Shown here piece by piece: positions 1-9,481 of a stretch of DNA of 64,000 nucleotides. Source of the stretch: Hennigella sp045617465 (GTDB lineage Bacteria; Bacillota_I; Bacilli_A; Mycoplasmatales; Mycoplasmoidaceae); NCBI GenBank assembly GCA_045617465.1, contig JAZLIQ010000002.1, positions 1 through 64,000 of the forward strand, in the 5' to 3' direction. How positions within the stretch are numbered: the stretch's first letter is position 1; each line of letters opens with the position of its first letter. The position numbers and the translations under genes were made by a program. The notes beneath the pieces were generated by a model. That model was not told where the DNA came from. It saw only the letters and a list, made by a program, of their open reading frames with translations, and searched no databases.

Positions 1-53
1 TAAAATCCTGTGATAGCAATATCGTGAGGGTTCAAGTCCCTCTTTCAGCACCA
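1..53 (+). tRNA. tRNA-Leu(UAA), 3' part only
   Basis: The window opens at what should be the anticodon (TAA at 1-3). It is followed by the 3' anticodon stem, a long variable arm with a GATA/TATC stem (class II tRNA), a T arm with GAGGG/CCCTC around TTCAAGT (26-42), the 3' acceptor strand TTTCAGC, discriminator A and an encoded CCA (51-53). The long variable arm limits it to Leu or Ser, and the TAA anticodon makes it Leu. The 5' half lies outside the window. Confidence 0.8.
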
Positions 54-58
54 TTGTT

Positions 59-132
59 GCGGGTATAGTTCAATGGTAGAACTATAGCCTTCCAAGCTAT
101 TAATGTGGGTTCGATTCCCATTACCCGCTCCA
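59..132 (+). tRNA. tRNA-Gly(UCC)
   Basis: Complete cloverleaf. The acceptor strands are GCGGGTA (59-65) and TACCCGC (122-128), the discriminator is T and CCA is encoded (130-132). The anticodon loop CTTCCAA gives anticodon UCC. It lies five bases after the Leu tRNA and is probably in the same transcript. Confidence 0.95.
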
Positions 133-149
133 ATAAGGACAAATAAATA

Positions 150-175
150 GACCAGGCGAGTCCTGGTTTTTTCTT
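150..175 (+). terminator. Intrinsic terminator of the tRNA cluster
   Basis: Stem ACCAGG (151-156) and CCTGGT (162-167) around a 5-base loop, followed by a T-rich run, 18 bases after tRNA-Gly. Confidence 0.85.
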
Positions 176-194
176 TTCTAATAGAAACAAAAGT

Positions 195-206
195 TATAAT
201 TCATAT
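195..206 (+). promoter_or_regulatory. -10 box of a leaderless promoter (glycosylase)
   Basis: Perfect TATAAT at 195-200 with only six bases before the ATG at 207. Transcription would start at or next to the start codon. No Shine-Dalgarno sequence is present. Confidence 0.65.
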
Positions 207-833
207 ATGAAATCACGATATTTTAAGTTTGTAGCTATTGACAAACCTGTTGTCGACAGATTTGTTGCTAACCACCCACAACTATCTAAATATGTTGATA
301 CAACTCAACCTTTTTATGTTCGTATATCCAAAAAGGCATATCCAGGTTTAATTCATACCATTATTAGTCAAGATCTAAATAGTGAACAAATAAAAATACA
401 ATGAAATCAATTAATTGATTTTGCTAAAAAAATTAAACCTAAGAAAATAGCAAAATTATCTAATGACACACTAACTAAAATTGTTGGACAAGAAAAAGCT
501 AGTTTAATTTCTCAATTAACAACCAACATTATTAATGAAACATTAGACTTAGACTTATTGTCTAAACAATCTGAAGATTTAATTATTGAGAATTTATCTA
601 AATATCAAAGTTTATCTCTTAACTCCATTAAGACATTTGCAATCTTTGGTCTGTCAAAACAAAACATCTTAGCTGACCAAGATCCCGACTTCATTAAAGG
701 ATTACAAATCTTTTTAAACAAACAAAACATTGAACAACAAGATATAAATAGTATTAAAATAGAATATAGAGGCGAATTAACCTTATTTAGCCTTTGTATG
801 TGAAAAATTAGAAATGAAAGGTTAGGAAAATAA
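207..833 (+). CDS. AlkA-like DNA-3-methyladenine glycosylase (HhH-GPD family)
   Basis: 208 residues with TGA as Trp (402, 801). It resembles the HhH-GPD base-excision glycosylases: YPGLIHTIISQ near residue 45 matches the family's 'I..QQ' helix, LDLDLL follows, and a segment ending in ILADQDPDFIKG holds the aspartate that would be catalytic. The usual hairpin LxGIGxWTA is replaced by a degenerate stretch (SLSLNSIKTFA), so DNA binding or activity may be altered. It would excise alkylated bases. Its stop overlaps the start of argS (TAATG at 831-835). The family call is by motif reading only. Confidence 0.68.
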
Positions 834-2509
834 TGAGTTTAAAAAATCAATCAATTGCATCCTACATTAAAGAGCAAGTGTTTGGTGCAATTAAAAAATT
901 ATCTAAAGAATTACACTCAGATAGATTACTTGTTGAATTAGAAAACATTAATGTTGATAAAACAAGAAATTCTAAATTTGGAGATTTTACAACTAATGTT
1001 GTAATGTCTTTATCATTAGGTAATATTAGCAAGATTGACGCAGCAAAGAAAATTGCTGAACTTATTGATCCTAAAGCTTTTGCAAAAATTGAAGTTGCAG
1101 GCCCTGGCTTTATCAATTTCTATTTAAGTGATGCTTCTAAACAAGAATTACTATATGCGATTGATTCAGAAAAAGATAGTTATGGTAAATTAAAAAAGAA
1201 CAAACTATGATATAACATCGAGTTTGTTTCTGCTAACCCTACAGGGTTATTACATATAGGTCATGCTCGTAATGGTGCTTACGGTGATTCATTAGCAAGA
1301 ATCTTTGAAGCTAACGGAATTAAAGTTGATCGTGAATACTATATTAATGATGGAGGTAACCAAATTAACAAATTAGCTCTATCTGTATTAATTAGATATT
1401 TACAATCTTATGGAAAGAAAGTTGAACTTCCAGAGGATAGTTACCACGCTCAAGAAATTATTGACACTGCTAAATTACTAAAAGATAAGTATAGTGACAA
1501 ATTTGTTAATGCTAAATTTGATGAAAACAAAATCTTAGATGAAGAAGCTAACAAGGAAATAGGTAGCTTCGCTAAAAACTACCTTATGAATATTATTAAG
1601 GATCATTTAAGCAAATTAAACGTTGAAATGGATTTATGATCTCCTGAATCATATATCTATGAAAATGATTTAATCAACAAAGCATTCAAAAAACTAGATA
1701 AATATTTATATGATGCTGATGGTGCAAAATGATTAAAGACCACACAATACGGAGATGACAAAGACCGTGTTCTAGTTAAATCTGATGGTAACTATACATA
1801 CTTCACGCCAGATATTGCTTATCACAACTTAAAGTTATCTCGTGGTTATGACAAAATCTTTAATATATGAGGAGCAGATCATAAATCATATGTTGATCGT
1901 ATGTCTACAGCAATTCAAATGTTAGGCTTCAGAAAAGACCAAATGCATGTTTGTGTTATGCAAATGGTTCAATTAACTAAGGGTGGACAAGAATTTAAAA
2001 TGTCTAAACGTTCTGGCAATAGTTTTACAACTATTGACTTAATCAATTTAATTGGTAAAGATGCTGCTAGATGATACTTAGTTAACCAATCTCTAGATTC
2101 ACATATCACTATTGATATTGAAAAAGCTGGTAAAAAGAATAATGAAAATGGTTTATTCTATGTTCAATATGCTTATGTAAGAATTAAACAAATTCTTGCA
2201 AAAGTAAATGGTAAAAAAGAAAAAGAAATTGAATTATTAAATCACCAACTTGAAAAAGAATTGATTAATCAAATGTTCTTCTTCATGCCAACAATTGAAA
2301 ATATTGGTAAAACATATGAAGTTCATAAGATGTGTTTATATTTAACTAACTTAGCTAAGTTGTTCCACACATATTATGAACAAGTGAGAATTGGTGATTG
2401 CAAAGATGAATCATTAATTGGACAACGTTTATATTTAATTGATTGTGTTGCACAAATAATCAAAAACGGTCTTGCATTACTAGGAATAGATGTTGTAGAA
2501 AAAATGTAA
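833..2509 (+). CDS. argS: Arginyl-tRNA synthetase
   Basis: 558 residues, usual length for bacterial class I ArgRS. It charges tRNA-Arg with arginine in the cytoplasm. An N-terminal Add-1-type domain (about residues 1-110) is followed by the Rossmann fold with HIGHARNG (near 143) and a KMSKR signature (near 390), then an anticodon-binding domain rich in helices. The gene is open only with TGA as Trp (1208, 1637, 1730, 1868, 2072). It begins in a TAATG overlap with the glycosylase, which implies translational coupling. Confidence 0.97.
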
Positions 2510-2512
2510 AAG

Positions 2513-2535
2513 AAAAAGAGCTTATGCTCTTTTTT
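2513..2535. terminator. Bidirectional terminator between argS and a PQ-loop gene
   Basis: AAAAAGAGC (2513-2521), a 4-base loop and GCTCTTTTT (2526-2534). It is flanked by T-runs usable on both strands. The minus-strand gene's TAA stop sits in the loop. Confidence 0.8.
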
Positions 2536-3409
2536 GTTTTTTGTGTAAATATTTTCTTGTATATTCTATTTCACTCATATGTAAATGTTTGGCTTTGTTG
2601 TGGTTTATTATCTTAATTATCAAAATACCAACATTAACAACAATTCCGTTAAAGATTAGGGCTCCAATTGTATCATATGTAAATTCACCAACAACAAATG
2701 CTATAGTTAGAGAATAACTAAATGACATTAGGCAACAAAGAGGCATGAAAATTGCTCAGTTTAGAGATATTCCTGAAGTATCCTTATTTTTTAGACACTT
2801 AATAAATTGTGGCCAGTTAATAGATTCTCAAAGAGAGGCGGCAACAATACTTAATGTAATAATTATTGGTGTTCATTCTCCTTCGTCAGGACTTACGATG
2901 CCTGGGTTAAAGATTGGATTTGTAAATATCATTAATATCGCCGACAAAATAATTACAGTAGCAAAAATGGAAATAAGTAAAACAACAAGAGGTAGATATT
3001 GTTCTTTTTTACTTTTTATCTTTGATAAAAGTATTTTAGATAAGTGCAATTCATTAACACGATATTTTTTTGCAAGATACATATGTCTAGCTTTTATAAC
3101 TAGCAACGTTATACTTCCCACAAATTGCAATATATAGTTAGCAATAATTCAAATAGAAGACAACTGACATAATGGCAATGGTACATTTTCTTGGTTGTTT
3201 CATCAAGTTGACATGTGAGCCATAAAGTAAACATATCCTCAAGAGATACTTACTGATGAACAAACAATAAAAAGAATGTAGGTAATTATTGATGTTCCAC
3301 TAGTATTCTTGGTTTTGAATATAGTCAATAATTGGGATATCCCAATTATTGTGGACATACTAAACATAATACATCCAAGAATATTTGCTACTATTACATT
3401 AGTTCACAT
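2522..3409 (-). CDS. PQ-loop (SWEET-like) membrane protein, two repeats
   Basis: 295 residues, TGA as Trp. It has two PQ-loop units: an N-terminal one with SQLLTIFKTKNTSGTS (near residue 25) and a C-terminal one with NWPQFIKCLKNKDTSGIS (near 195). Each sits in a bundle of hydrophobic helices, with Lys-rich cytosolic linkers ending in ...NELHLSK and MSEIEYTRKYL. PQ-loop proteins include SWEET/SemiSWEET sugar carriers and lysosomal amino-acid exporters; the substrate cannot be read here. It is a tandem paralogue of the next gene upstream (3430-4290), 20 bases away and probably co-transcribed. The ATG at 3409 is chosen because it opens the first membrane helix and an in-frame TAA lies just upstream. 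Confidence 0.75.
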
Positions 3410-3429
3410 AGGTAAATTATAAAATAAAC

Positions 3430-4290
3430 TTATTTCTTGTTAGATAAATACTTCTTAGTGTATTTTCATTCACTAATACCAAGCTTCTTAGCCTTTCTAA
3501 CATTGATTAACTTAAGTATTAAGACCGCAGTATTAATTAAAATACCGCAACAGATTAGCGAAGCTATAACATTTGTTCAACCATTAGAGAAACCTAAGAA
3601 TAGATCATATGAAAAGCAAACTACACAAGATAATGGCAAGAAGATGGCTCAACCCAATGAAATTCCACTTGTGTCTCTTGTCTTCATACATTTAATGAAT
3701 TGTGGCCAACTAATCGATTCAAAGAAAACGGCAGCACAAATATTAAGTACAAAAACAGCTAGTATTAGGTTGTTGCTTTGTTCTTCTGTTGGTTTTGGAA
3801 AATCAGTAGCTCCAAACACACTACCAACAGCAACACATATAGCTATCATAACAAATGTAATAATTAATAAAGGATAGTATCTTCTAATTCAGCTATATCC
3901 TTTTTGTTTATCAAATATTATTTGAGAATATTCAATTTCACTGATTTTTAGTTTCTTACTGTTGTGTAAATGTTTTATTTTTAAAACTAAAATACAACTA
4001 ATCAATATAACACTAACTAAATTACTTAATATGGCTGGTATAAGTGCAGCCACATGAAGTTTAACATTTGTAACATCTGGTGAATAAACATTACCAACAT
4101 AGTTTACAGTCGCTCATGAACATCATAAAATTGAAGCAAACAAAAACAATATATATGATACTAATGATGTTCCACTAGTATTTTTAGTTTTAAAAATAGT
4201 ATACAATTGAGGTAACTCGATTGCTATTGTCATGGCAATACTTATGATACCAAACACTAAAGCTAATATATCAGATGTAAATGTTGACAT
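3430..4290 (-). CDS. PQ-loop (SWEET-like) membrane protein, two repeats
   Basis: 286 residues with several TGA-Trp codons. First unit: IELPQLYTIFKTKNTSGTS near residue 27. Second unit: SWPQFIKCMKTRDTSGIS near 195. The tail WKYTKKYLSNKK resembles that of its downstream paralogue. The two-unit layout, with three or four helices per unit, matches eukaryotic SWEETs in arrangement, although a PQ-loop call says only 'membrane carrier'. A perfect TATAAT lies 8 bases before the ATG, so this gene probably starts a leaderless two-gene transcript just downstream of the TetR gene. Confidence 0.75.
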
Positions 4291-4304
4291 ATCAACATAT
4301 TATA
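4291..4304 (-). promoter_or_regulatory. -10 box of a leaderless promoter (PQ-loop pair)
   Basis: TATAAT on the minus strand at 4299-4304 with 8 bases to the ATG at 4290, inside the 29-base gap after the TetR gene. No Shine-Dalgarno sequence. Confidence 0.6.
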
Positions 4305-4319
4305 TAACCATTTCATTTA

Positions 4320-4889
4320 TTAAAATTTAGTAAATAAACTTTTAATTAGTGATCAAATAACATTGCTATTAACATTTCTTCCGCTAATTACAATTTGTTT
4401 AAATATCTCTTTTAAACTTCCTGAAATTACCATAGAACAAAAGTTAATTTGTAAATCGTCTTGTTTAAGAAGTTGTTTTACTTCATCTCTTATGAAGAAA
4501 TTAATTGTTTTGGTTATCAAATCAATATACGATCCATAATATACATTTTCTTTAGCTTGTTTAATTGCTGCATAAATAAGTTCATGGTTGTTTACAACAA
4601 ACTTATTAAATGCTGCAACCAAATAAAAAACTAAGTGTTTTAAGTTAATAGGTTTTAATTTCCTAGGTATAGGCAATATACCACTTAACTGATTAATAAT
4701 TGTATATTTCAATAATTCATTCTTATTACCAAAGTGATGATAATATGTCATTGGTGTAATATCTGCCTTTTGGCAGATATCAAGAACCTTAATTTTCTTT
4801 TCGTTCTTAATAAGATATAAAATTGCACCAGTTAATGCCAATTTTGTTTTGATGATTCTTTCATCTAGATCTGTATAACTATATTTCAT
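4320..4889 (-). CDS. TetR/AcrR-family transcriptional regulator
   Basis: 189 residues. The N-terminal helix-turn-helix is typical of TetR: an 'IKTKLALTGAILYLI' helix, then ICQKADITPMTYYHHFGNKN (residues about 37-56), where the MTYYHHF segment is the recognition helix. The rest is a helical ligand or dimer domain ending WSLIKSLFTKF, read through a TGA-Trp at 4353. It probably represses a nearby promoter on sensing a small molecule. It sits between two sets of PQ-loop genes, the obvious candidates for control. It has its own promoter and a strong GAGGAG ribosome site. Confidence 0.8.
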
Positions 4890-4898
4890 AAATTTACT

Positions 4899-4916
4899 CT
4901 CCTCACGGTCATTATA
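4899..4916 (-). promoter_or_regulatory. Promoter -10 and strong RBS of the TetR gene
   Basis: TATAAT (4911-4916, minus strand) lies about 20 bases before the start codon, followed by GAGGAGAG at a normal Shine-Dalgarno distance. This is a conventional leader, unlike its leaderless neighbours. Confidence 0.65.
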
Positions 4917-4950
4917 GAAATCAATAAATTTATGAAATGAGTAATAAAAA

Positions 4951-4972
4951 TCACACTTGTTTCCAAGTGTGA
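4951..4972 (-). terminator. Terminator of the single-repeat PQ-loop pair
   Basis: Perfect 9-bp stem TCACACTTG / CAAGTGTGA with loop TTTC, followed on the minus strand by TTTTTATTAC. It lies between the PQ-loop pair and the TetR promoter. Confidence 0.8.
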
Positions 4973-4979
4973 ATTTTAT

Positions 4980-5405
4980 TTATTTTTTCTTGTTTTTGTG
5001 TTTGTAAGATAGTGAATTAGGTTTTAAATATTTTAAATAGTGAGCATATTCTGTCATCTTCATCTTCTTGGCAGCTCTCATATGAATAATCTTTGTAATC
5101 ATTACACCATAAGCAGAAATTAAGCCATTAATCATTGCTGGTATGAATAATCCTCAATATCCTTTATTTCCGCTTTGAACTACTATTACACCAAGAATAA
5201 TATCATATATGGTAATTAATGTGTTTGTGATAGGCAGCATAATTACACATTGAAGGCTTTGTGATGTTGTATTCTTAGTTCATAATATCTTCACAAATTG
5301 TGATGCAGTCATAACAACAAAAGCTAAACATGCTATTGTTGAAACAATAATCATTCAACATCATGGGCCAGTAAATTCATCAATAAAATCTTGTCATGGA
5401 TTCAT
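4980..5405 (-). CDS. SemiSWEET-size PQ-loop membrane protein
   Basis: 141 residues, three or four hydrophobic helices, TGA as Trp. It has one degenerate PQ-loop unit: ASQFVKILWTKNTTSQSLQ near residue 40, with Ser in place of the motif Pro. The C-terminus is very basic (KHKNKKK). Single-unit PQ-loop proteins normally work as homo- or hetero-dimers, and the partner could be the adjacent 132-residue gene, one base upstream. RBS AAAGGTGG. Confidence 0.65.
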
Positions 5406-5406
5406 A

Positions 5407-5805
5407 TTATTTACCACCTTTCTTTGCTTTTAATAGTTTGGCAGCTAATTGGATTTCATTAATCTTATATTTTTTAGCTAGTTGAACATGACGAATCTTA
5501 ATAATTAATGCCGTAGTGTTAATTGTTAAGTTTAGAACATTTGATAAAATGTTTGGAACTAATGCAAGATAAACTAATCACTTTTCAAATTCTGGATTTT
5601 GTAAGCCTCGTATTGCATTACCAATCCCTCATGAAGCCATAAATGCATTTGATACCACAAACGCTACATATGACACAATTGATAATGATGATGTGTTTTT
5701 TGTTTTGATAATCTTATTAAATTGTGGAATCGAATATAAAGCCACAAGAATTAAGATTACTCAGCCAATAATGGCTGCTAAAATTGCTTGTATTAATGGT
5801 GACAT
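5407..5805 (-). CDS. SemiSWEET-size PQ-loop membrane protein
   Basis: 132 residues. One clear PQ-loop unit, YSIPQFNKIIKTKNTSSLS near residue 24, is followed by two further helices and a Lys-rich cytosolic tail. It is the first gene of a two-gene operon with the 141-residue partner. TATAAT ends nine bases before the ATG, so the mRNA should be almost leaderless. The transported solute is unknown. Confidence 0.7.
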
Positions 5806-5820
5806 AATGTATTTATTATA
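5806..5820 (-). promoter_or_regulatory. -10 box of a leaderless promoter (PQ-loop pair)
   Basis: TATAAT on the minus strand (5815-5820), nine bases before the ATG at 5805; no Shine-Dalgarno sequence between them. Confidence 0.6.
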
Positions 5821-5823
5821 AAT

Positions 5824-5851
5824 AAAAAAACACTCTTAAAGAGTGTTTTTT
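5824..5851 (-). terminator. Intrinsic terminator of nifJ
   Basis: ACACTCT / AGAGTGT stem with loop TAA, flanked by A and T runs, 16 bases beyond the nifJ stop. Confidence 0.85.
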
Positions 5852-5866
5852 GGTGTCATTGTTAAA

Positions 5867-8800
5867 TTACTTGTTTAATTCAACTAAACCAGCAAGTTTT
5901 TCTTTTGCGTTTTCTTCAGAACCCTTGAATAGTTTAGCAGCTTGTTCAGGAGCTTTCTTAACAAGTGCAGCATATCTAGCTTCACCTTTTAAGAAGTCTG
6001 CGTAGCTACCTTGAGGGTTTGGAGTTGAGTCAAGAGTAAACTTCTTTTCTGCTGTTGGGTTGTAACGGTAAAGTTGTCAGTAACCAGCTTCAACAGCTTT
6101 CTTCATTTCAATTTGGCTATTAGACATATTGAAACCGTGGTTAATACATGGAGCATAAGCAATAATGATTGATACACCATCATAAGCTTCAGCTTCAGTA
6201 ATAGCTTTGATGAATTGTTGTTGGTCTGCTCCAAGAGCAACTTGAGCGACATATACATCTTTATATGTCATAGCAATACCACCAAGGTCTTTCTTTCTTG
6301 TTGGTTTACCAGCAGCTGTAAATTTAGCAACTGAACCCATTGGAGATGCTTTAGATGCTTGACCACCAGTGTTAGAGTAAACTTCAGTATCAACTACTAA
6401 GATGTTTACATTTTCACCAGATGCAAGTACGTGGTCTAAACCACCAAAGCCAATATCATATGCTCAACCATCACCACCGATAATTCATACTGACTTCTTA
6501 GATAATTGGTCTAAGTTAGTCAAGATCTTTTCCATACAGTGACAGTCATTATCACATAATGGTCCTTGAGCTTTTGCTGCTCTTTCAAGAGCAGGAATGA
6601 ATTGATCAATGTCATCAGCATCTTTGTGAGCAATAACATCAGCAATTGCTTTCTTTAATTCTGCAGATGCTTTTTCATTTGCAGCACAAGCTTCTAAGTG
6701 TTTGTATAGGTCGTTTCTACGATATTTTAATCCTAGAGCCATACCTAAACCAAATTCAGCATTATCTTCAAATAATGAGTTAGCTCAGCTTGGTCCACGT
6801 CCCTTTTCATCTTTACAATAAGGAACAGTTGGGAAAGCACCACCATAGATTGATGAACATCCTGTTGCGTTAGCAACAACCATCTTCTTACCAAATAATT
6901 GAGAGATGATCTTGATGTATGGAGTTTCACCACAACCAGCACAAGCTCCAGAGAATTCAAAGTAAGGTTCTTCAAATTGAATACCTTTAACGGTTGTCTT
7001 AGCAAATGGAGTTGGTAAAGATTTTAATGTAGTGAAGAAGTCTCAGTTTTTCTTTTCTTCTTCAATTCTTGTATTGATTGGTTTCATCACCATAGCTTGT
7101 TTGTCTTTGTTTTTGTTAGCAGGACAAACTTTAGTACATGAACCACATCCTGTACAGTCAGCAGCAGAAATTTGGATTCTAAACTTAGCACCTTTAGCAC
7201 CAGTCATGTCAACAGTTTTAAATGATGCAGGAGCTTTTGCTAGATCCTTAGGATCTATTGCTTTAGATCTAATTGCTGCATGTGGACAAACTAAAGTACA
7301 TTGACCACATTGTAAACAGTTTTCAGGAATTCATTCTGGAACTGTATTACCAATAGCACGTTTTTCATATTGTGTTGTTGCAGTTGGAACAGCACCATCA
7401 GGTTTAAATGCACTTACTGGAAGTGAATCACCACGGTGTTGATCAATTACAGCACAGAAGTTTTTGTAGAATTCAGAAGCATGTGATAAATCAAATGGTT
7501 CAGGATTTGTATTCATATCTAATGCTTTAACATCAACTTCGTGTAGGTCACTTGTTGCAGCATCAATAGCTTTCATGTTAGCAGCAACAACCGCATCACC
7601 TTTACGGCTATATAGTTTAACAACAGAGTCCTTCATTTGTTTTTCACAAGTTTCATAAGGAATGATATTTGTAATCTTGAAGAAACAAGATTGCATAATA
7701 ACGTTGATTCTGTTTCCTAAACCAGCTGCACCTGCAACTTTGTAAGCATCAATAGTGTAAAGTTTAGCGTTAAGCTTTTGAACTTTTTCTTTAAATGCTT
7801 TTGGTAAGTGTTTACTAATTTCTTCGGCTGAATAAATTGAGTTTAGTAATACACAACCATTTGGTTTTAATCCTTCAAGTACATCATACTTATTCACATA
7901 AGTAAAGTTGTGAACAGCAATGAAGTCTGCTTGTTGTAAGAAGTAAGGGCTTCTAATCATTTCATCAGACATTCTTAAGTGAGAAATTGTTAATCCGCCA
8001 GATTTCTTTGAGTCATATTCAAAATAACCTTGAATGTACTTGTTTGTGTTTTGACCAATAATCTTAATAGATGATTTGTTTGCTGAGATTGTACCATCAG
8101 ATCCCAATCCTCAGAACTTACATTCATAACATTTGCTGTCTAGTTTTACTTCATGGTCTAGAGCAGGTAATGATAAATGTGTTACATCATCATTAATACC
8201 AACAGTAAATCTAACAATTGGTTTGTCAGATGTCATGTTGTTGTAAATTTGATAAACGTTTGCAGGTGTAAATTCTTTTCCACCTAAACCAAATCTACCA
8301 GCTAGAACTTTGATGTCTGTTCTGTTCATTTGGTTTAGAGCCATTACTACATCTAGGTATAATGGTTCACCATTTGAACCTGGTTCTTTAGTTCTATCTA
8401 GAACAGTTAATCTCTTAACTGTCTTAGGTAATTTTTCTACAAATGCTTTAGAATTGAATGGACGGTATAAGTGAACTTTCATTACACCATACTTCTTTCC
8501 TTCTTTTCTAATTAATGTGTCTAGAGACTCATGAATTGTATCTGCTCCAGAACCCATAACAACAACTACATCTGTTGCTTCAGGTGAACCATAGTAATTG
8601 AATGGAGCATATTTTCTTCCAGTCAATTCTGCTAACTTGTTCATTGCATTTTCAACTGCAGTATAAGCATCATCATAGTTTTTGTTGTTTGCTTCACGGT
8701 TTTGGAAGTATGTGTCACCATTTTCACAAGGACCCATTAATTTAGGATGGTTAGGGTTGTGACCAGACTTCTTGTAAGCATTAACTTTATCCATAGGAAG

Positions 8801-9388
8801 CATTTGTTTAATGACATCATATGAAATTTCTTCTATCTTGTTAATTTCATGACTTGTTCTAAATCCATCAAAGAAGTGCAAGAATGGTAATGATGAGTTT
8901 ATTGCAGCAATGTGTGCTACTAAAGCCATATCATGAGCTTCTTGTACGTTATTTGAAGCTAACATACAGAAACCTGTTTGTCTACAAGCCATAACGTCTT
9001 GGTGGTCACCAAAGATGTTAATTGCTTGTGCAGCAAGTGTTCTTGCTGATACATGGAAGACTACTGGTAAACATTCAGCAGCAATCTTGTACATGTTAGG
9101 GATCATTAGTAATAATCCTTGGCTAGCTGTATATGTAGTTGTTAAAGCACCTACTGCAGCTGCACCGTGGACTGCACCAGCAGCTCCACCTTCAGATTGC
9201 ATTTCGGTTACTTTTACAGTATTGCCAAAAACATTCTTTTGTCCCTTAGCTGCTCATTCATCACACAATTCAGCCATTGGTGTTGAAGGAGTAATAGGGA
9301 AAATACATGCTGTATCACTTAAAGCATAGCCTATCATGGCTGCAGCAGTATTTCCATCAACTGATATATATTTTTTGTTTGTTGACAT
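5867..9388 (-). CDS. nifJ: Pyruvate:ferredoxin (flavodoxin) oxidoreductase
   Basis: 1173 residues, full length for the single-chain enzyme and unbroken with TGA as Trp. It oxidises pyruvate and CoA to acetyl-CoA and CO2, passing electrons to ferredoxin. Visible parts: the N-terminal pyruvate-binding domain with FPITPSTPMAE (near 30), the YGSPEATDVVVVMGSGA segment (near 265), two ferredoxin-like 4Fe-4S sets (CGQCTLVCPH and CTGCGSCTKVCP, near 690-750), the ACAGCGETPY motif near 815, and the thiamine-diphosphate site GGDGWAYDIGFGG (near 965) with SNTGGQ. It is the last gene of the minus-strand pyruvate module, downstream of the hydrogenase, with its own -10 box and a palindrome at the likely start. 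RBS is a weak AAAGA. Rare in mollicutes as far as I know. Confidence 0.96.
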
Positions 9389-9410
9389 AATAAAATCTTT
9401 CTAAATAAAA

Positions 9411-9433
9411 TGTACATCCCTACGGGATGTACA
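9411..9433 (-). promoter_or_regulatory. Palindrome on the nifJ transcription start (possible operator)
   Basis: Perfect 10-bp inverted repeat (arms TGTACATCCC and GGGATGTACA, 3-base centre). A TATAAT at 9437-9442 on the minus strand puts the transcription start near 9430, inside the first arm. It could be a repressor operator or, in RNA, a 5' hairpin. No strong T-run follows, which argues against a terminator. Confidence 0.5.
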
Positions 9434-9436
9434 TAT

Positions 9437-9442
9437 ATTATA
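9437..9442 (-). promoter_or_regulatory. -10 box of nifJ
   Basis: TATAAT on the minus strand about 48 bases before the nifJ ATG, immediately upstream of the 9411-9433 palindrome. Confidence 0.55.
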
Positions 9443-9448
9443 TATCTA

Positions 9449-9481
9449 TTTCAATAATAAGTTAGAAACTTATTATTGAAA
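9449..9481 (-). terminator. 15-bp hairpin directly after the hydrogenase stop
   Basis: Perfect 15-bp inverted repeat with a 3-base loop, starting at the base next to the TAG stop. Likely a terminator or an mRNA 3'-end stabiliser; the following bases are AT-rich but not a clean T-run. Confidence 0.6.

Noticed and set aside
2745..3137. Plus-strand 130-codon frame over the PQ-loop gene
   Set aside because: The minus strand gives a clear two-repeat PQ-loop protein across the whole interval; the plus frame matches nothing and has no promoter.
6077..9202. nifJ, pflB, uvrC, ftsH, secDF and others look like broken pseudogenes under the standard code
   Set aside because: Every break is an in-frame TGA at a place where Trp is acceptable, and frames are continuous across them, so the genetic code is the mycoplasma code.
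9015..9329. Plus-strand open frame of 104 codons inside nifJ
   Set aside because: Shadow of nifJ on the opposite strand; no ribosome site and composition typical of antisense frames. The same holds for frames at 20394-20924, 29078-29491, 50745-51140 and 58089-58442.
9411..9433. Palindrome before nifJ as the hydrogenase terminator
   Set aside because: A separate 15-bp hairpin follows the hydrogenase stop, the nifJ -10 box lies between the two, and no T-run follows the palindrome.
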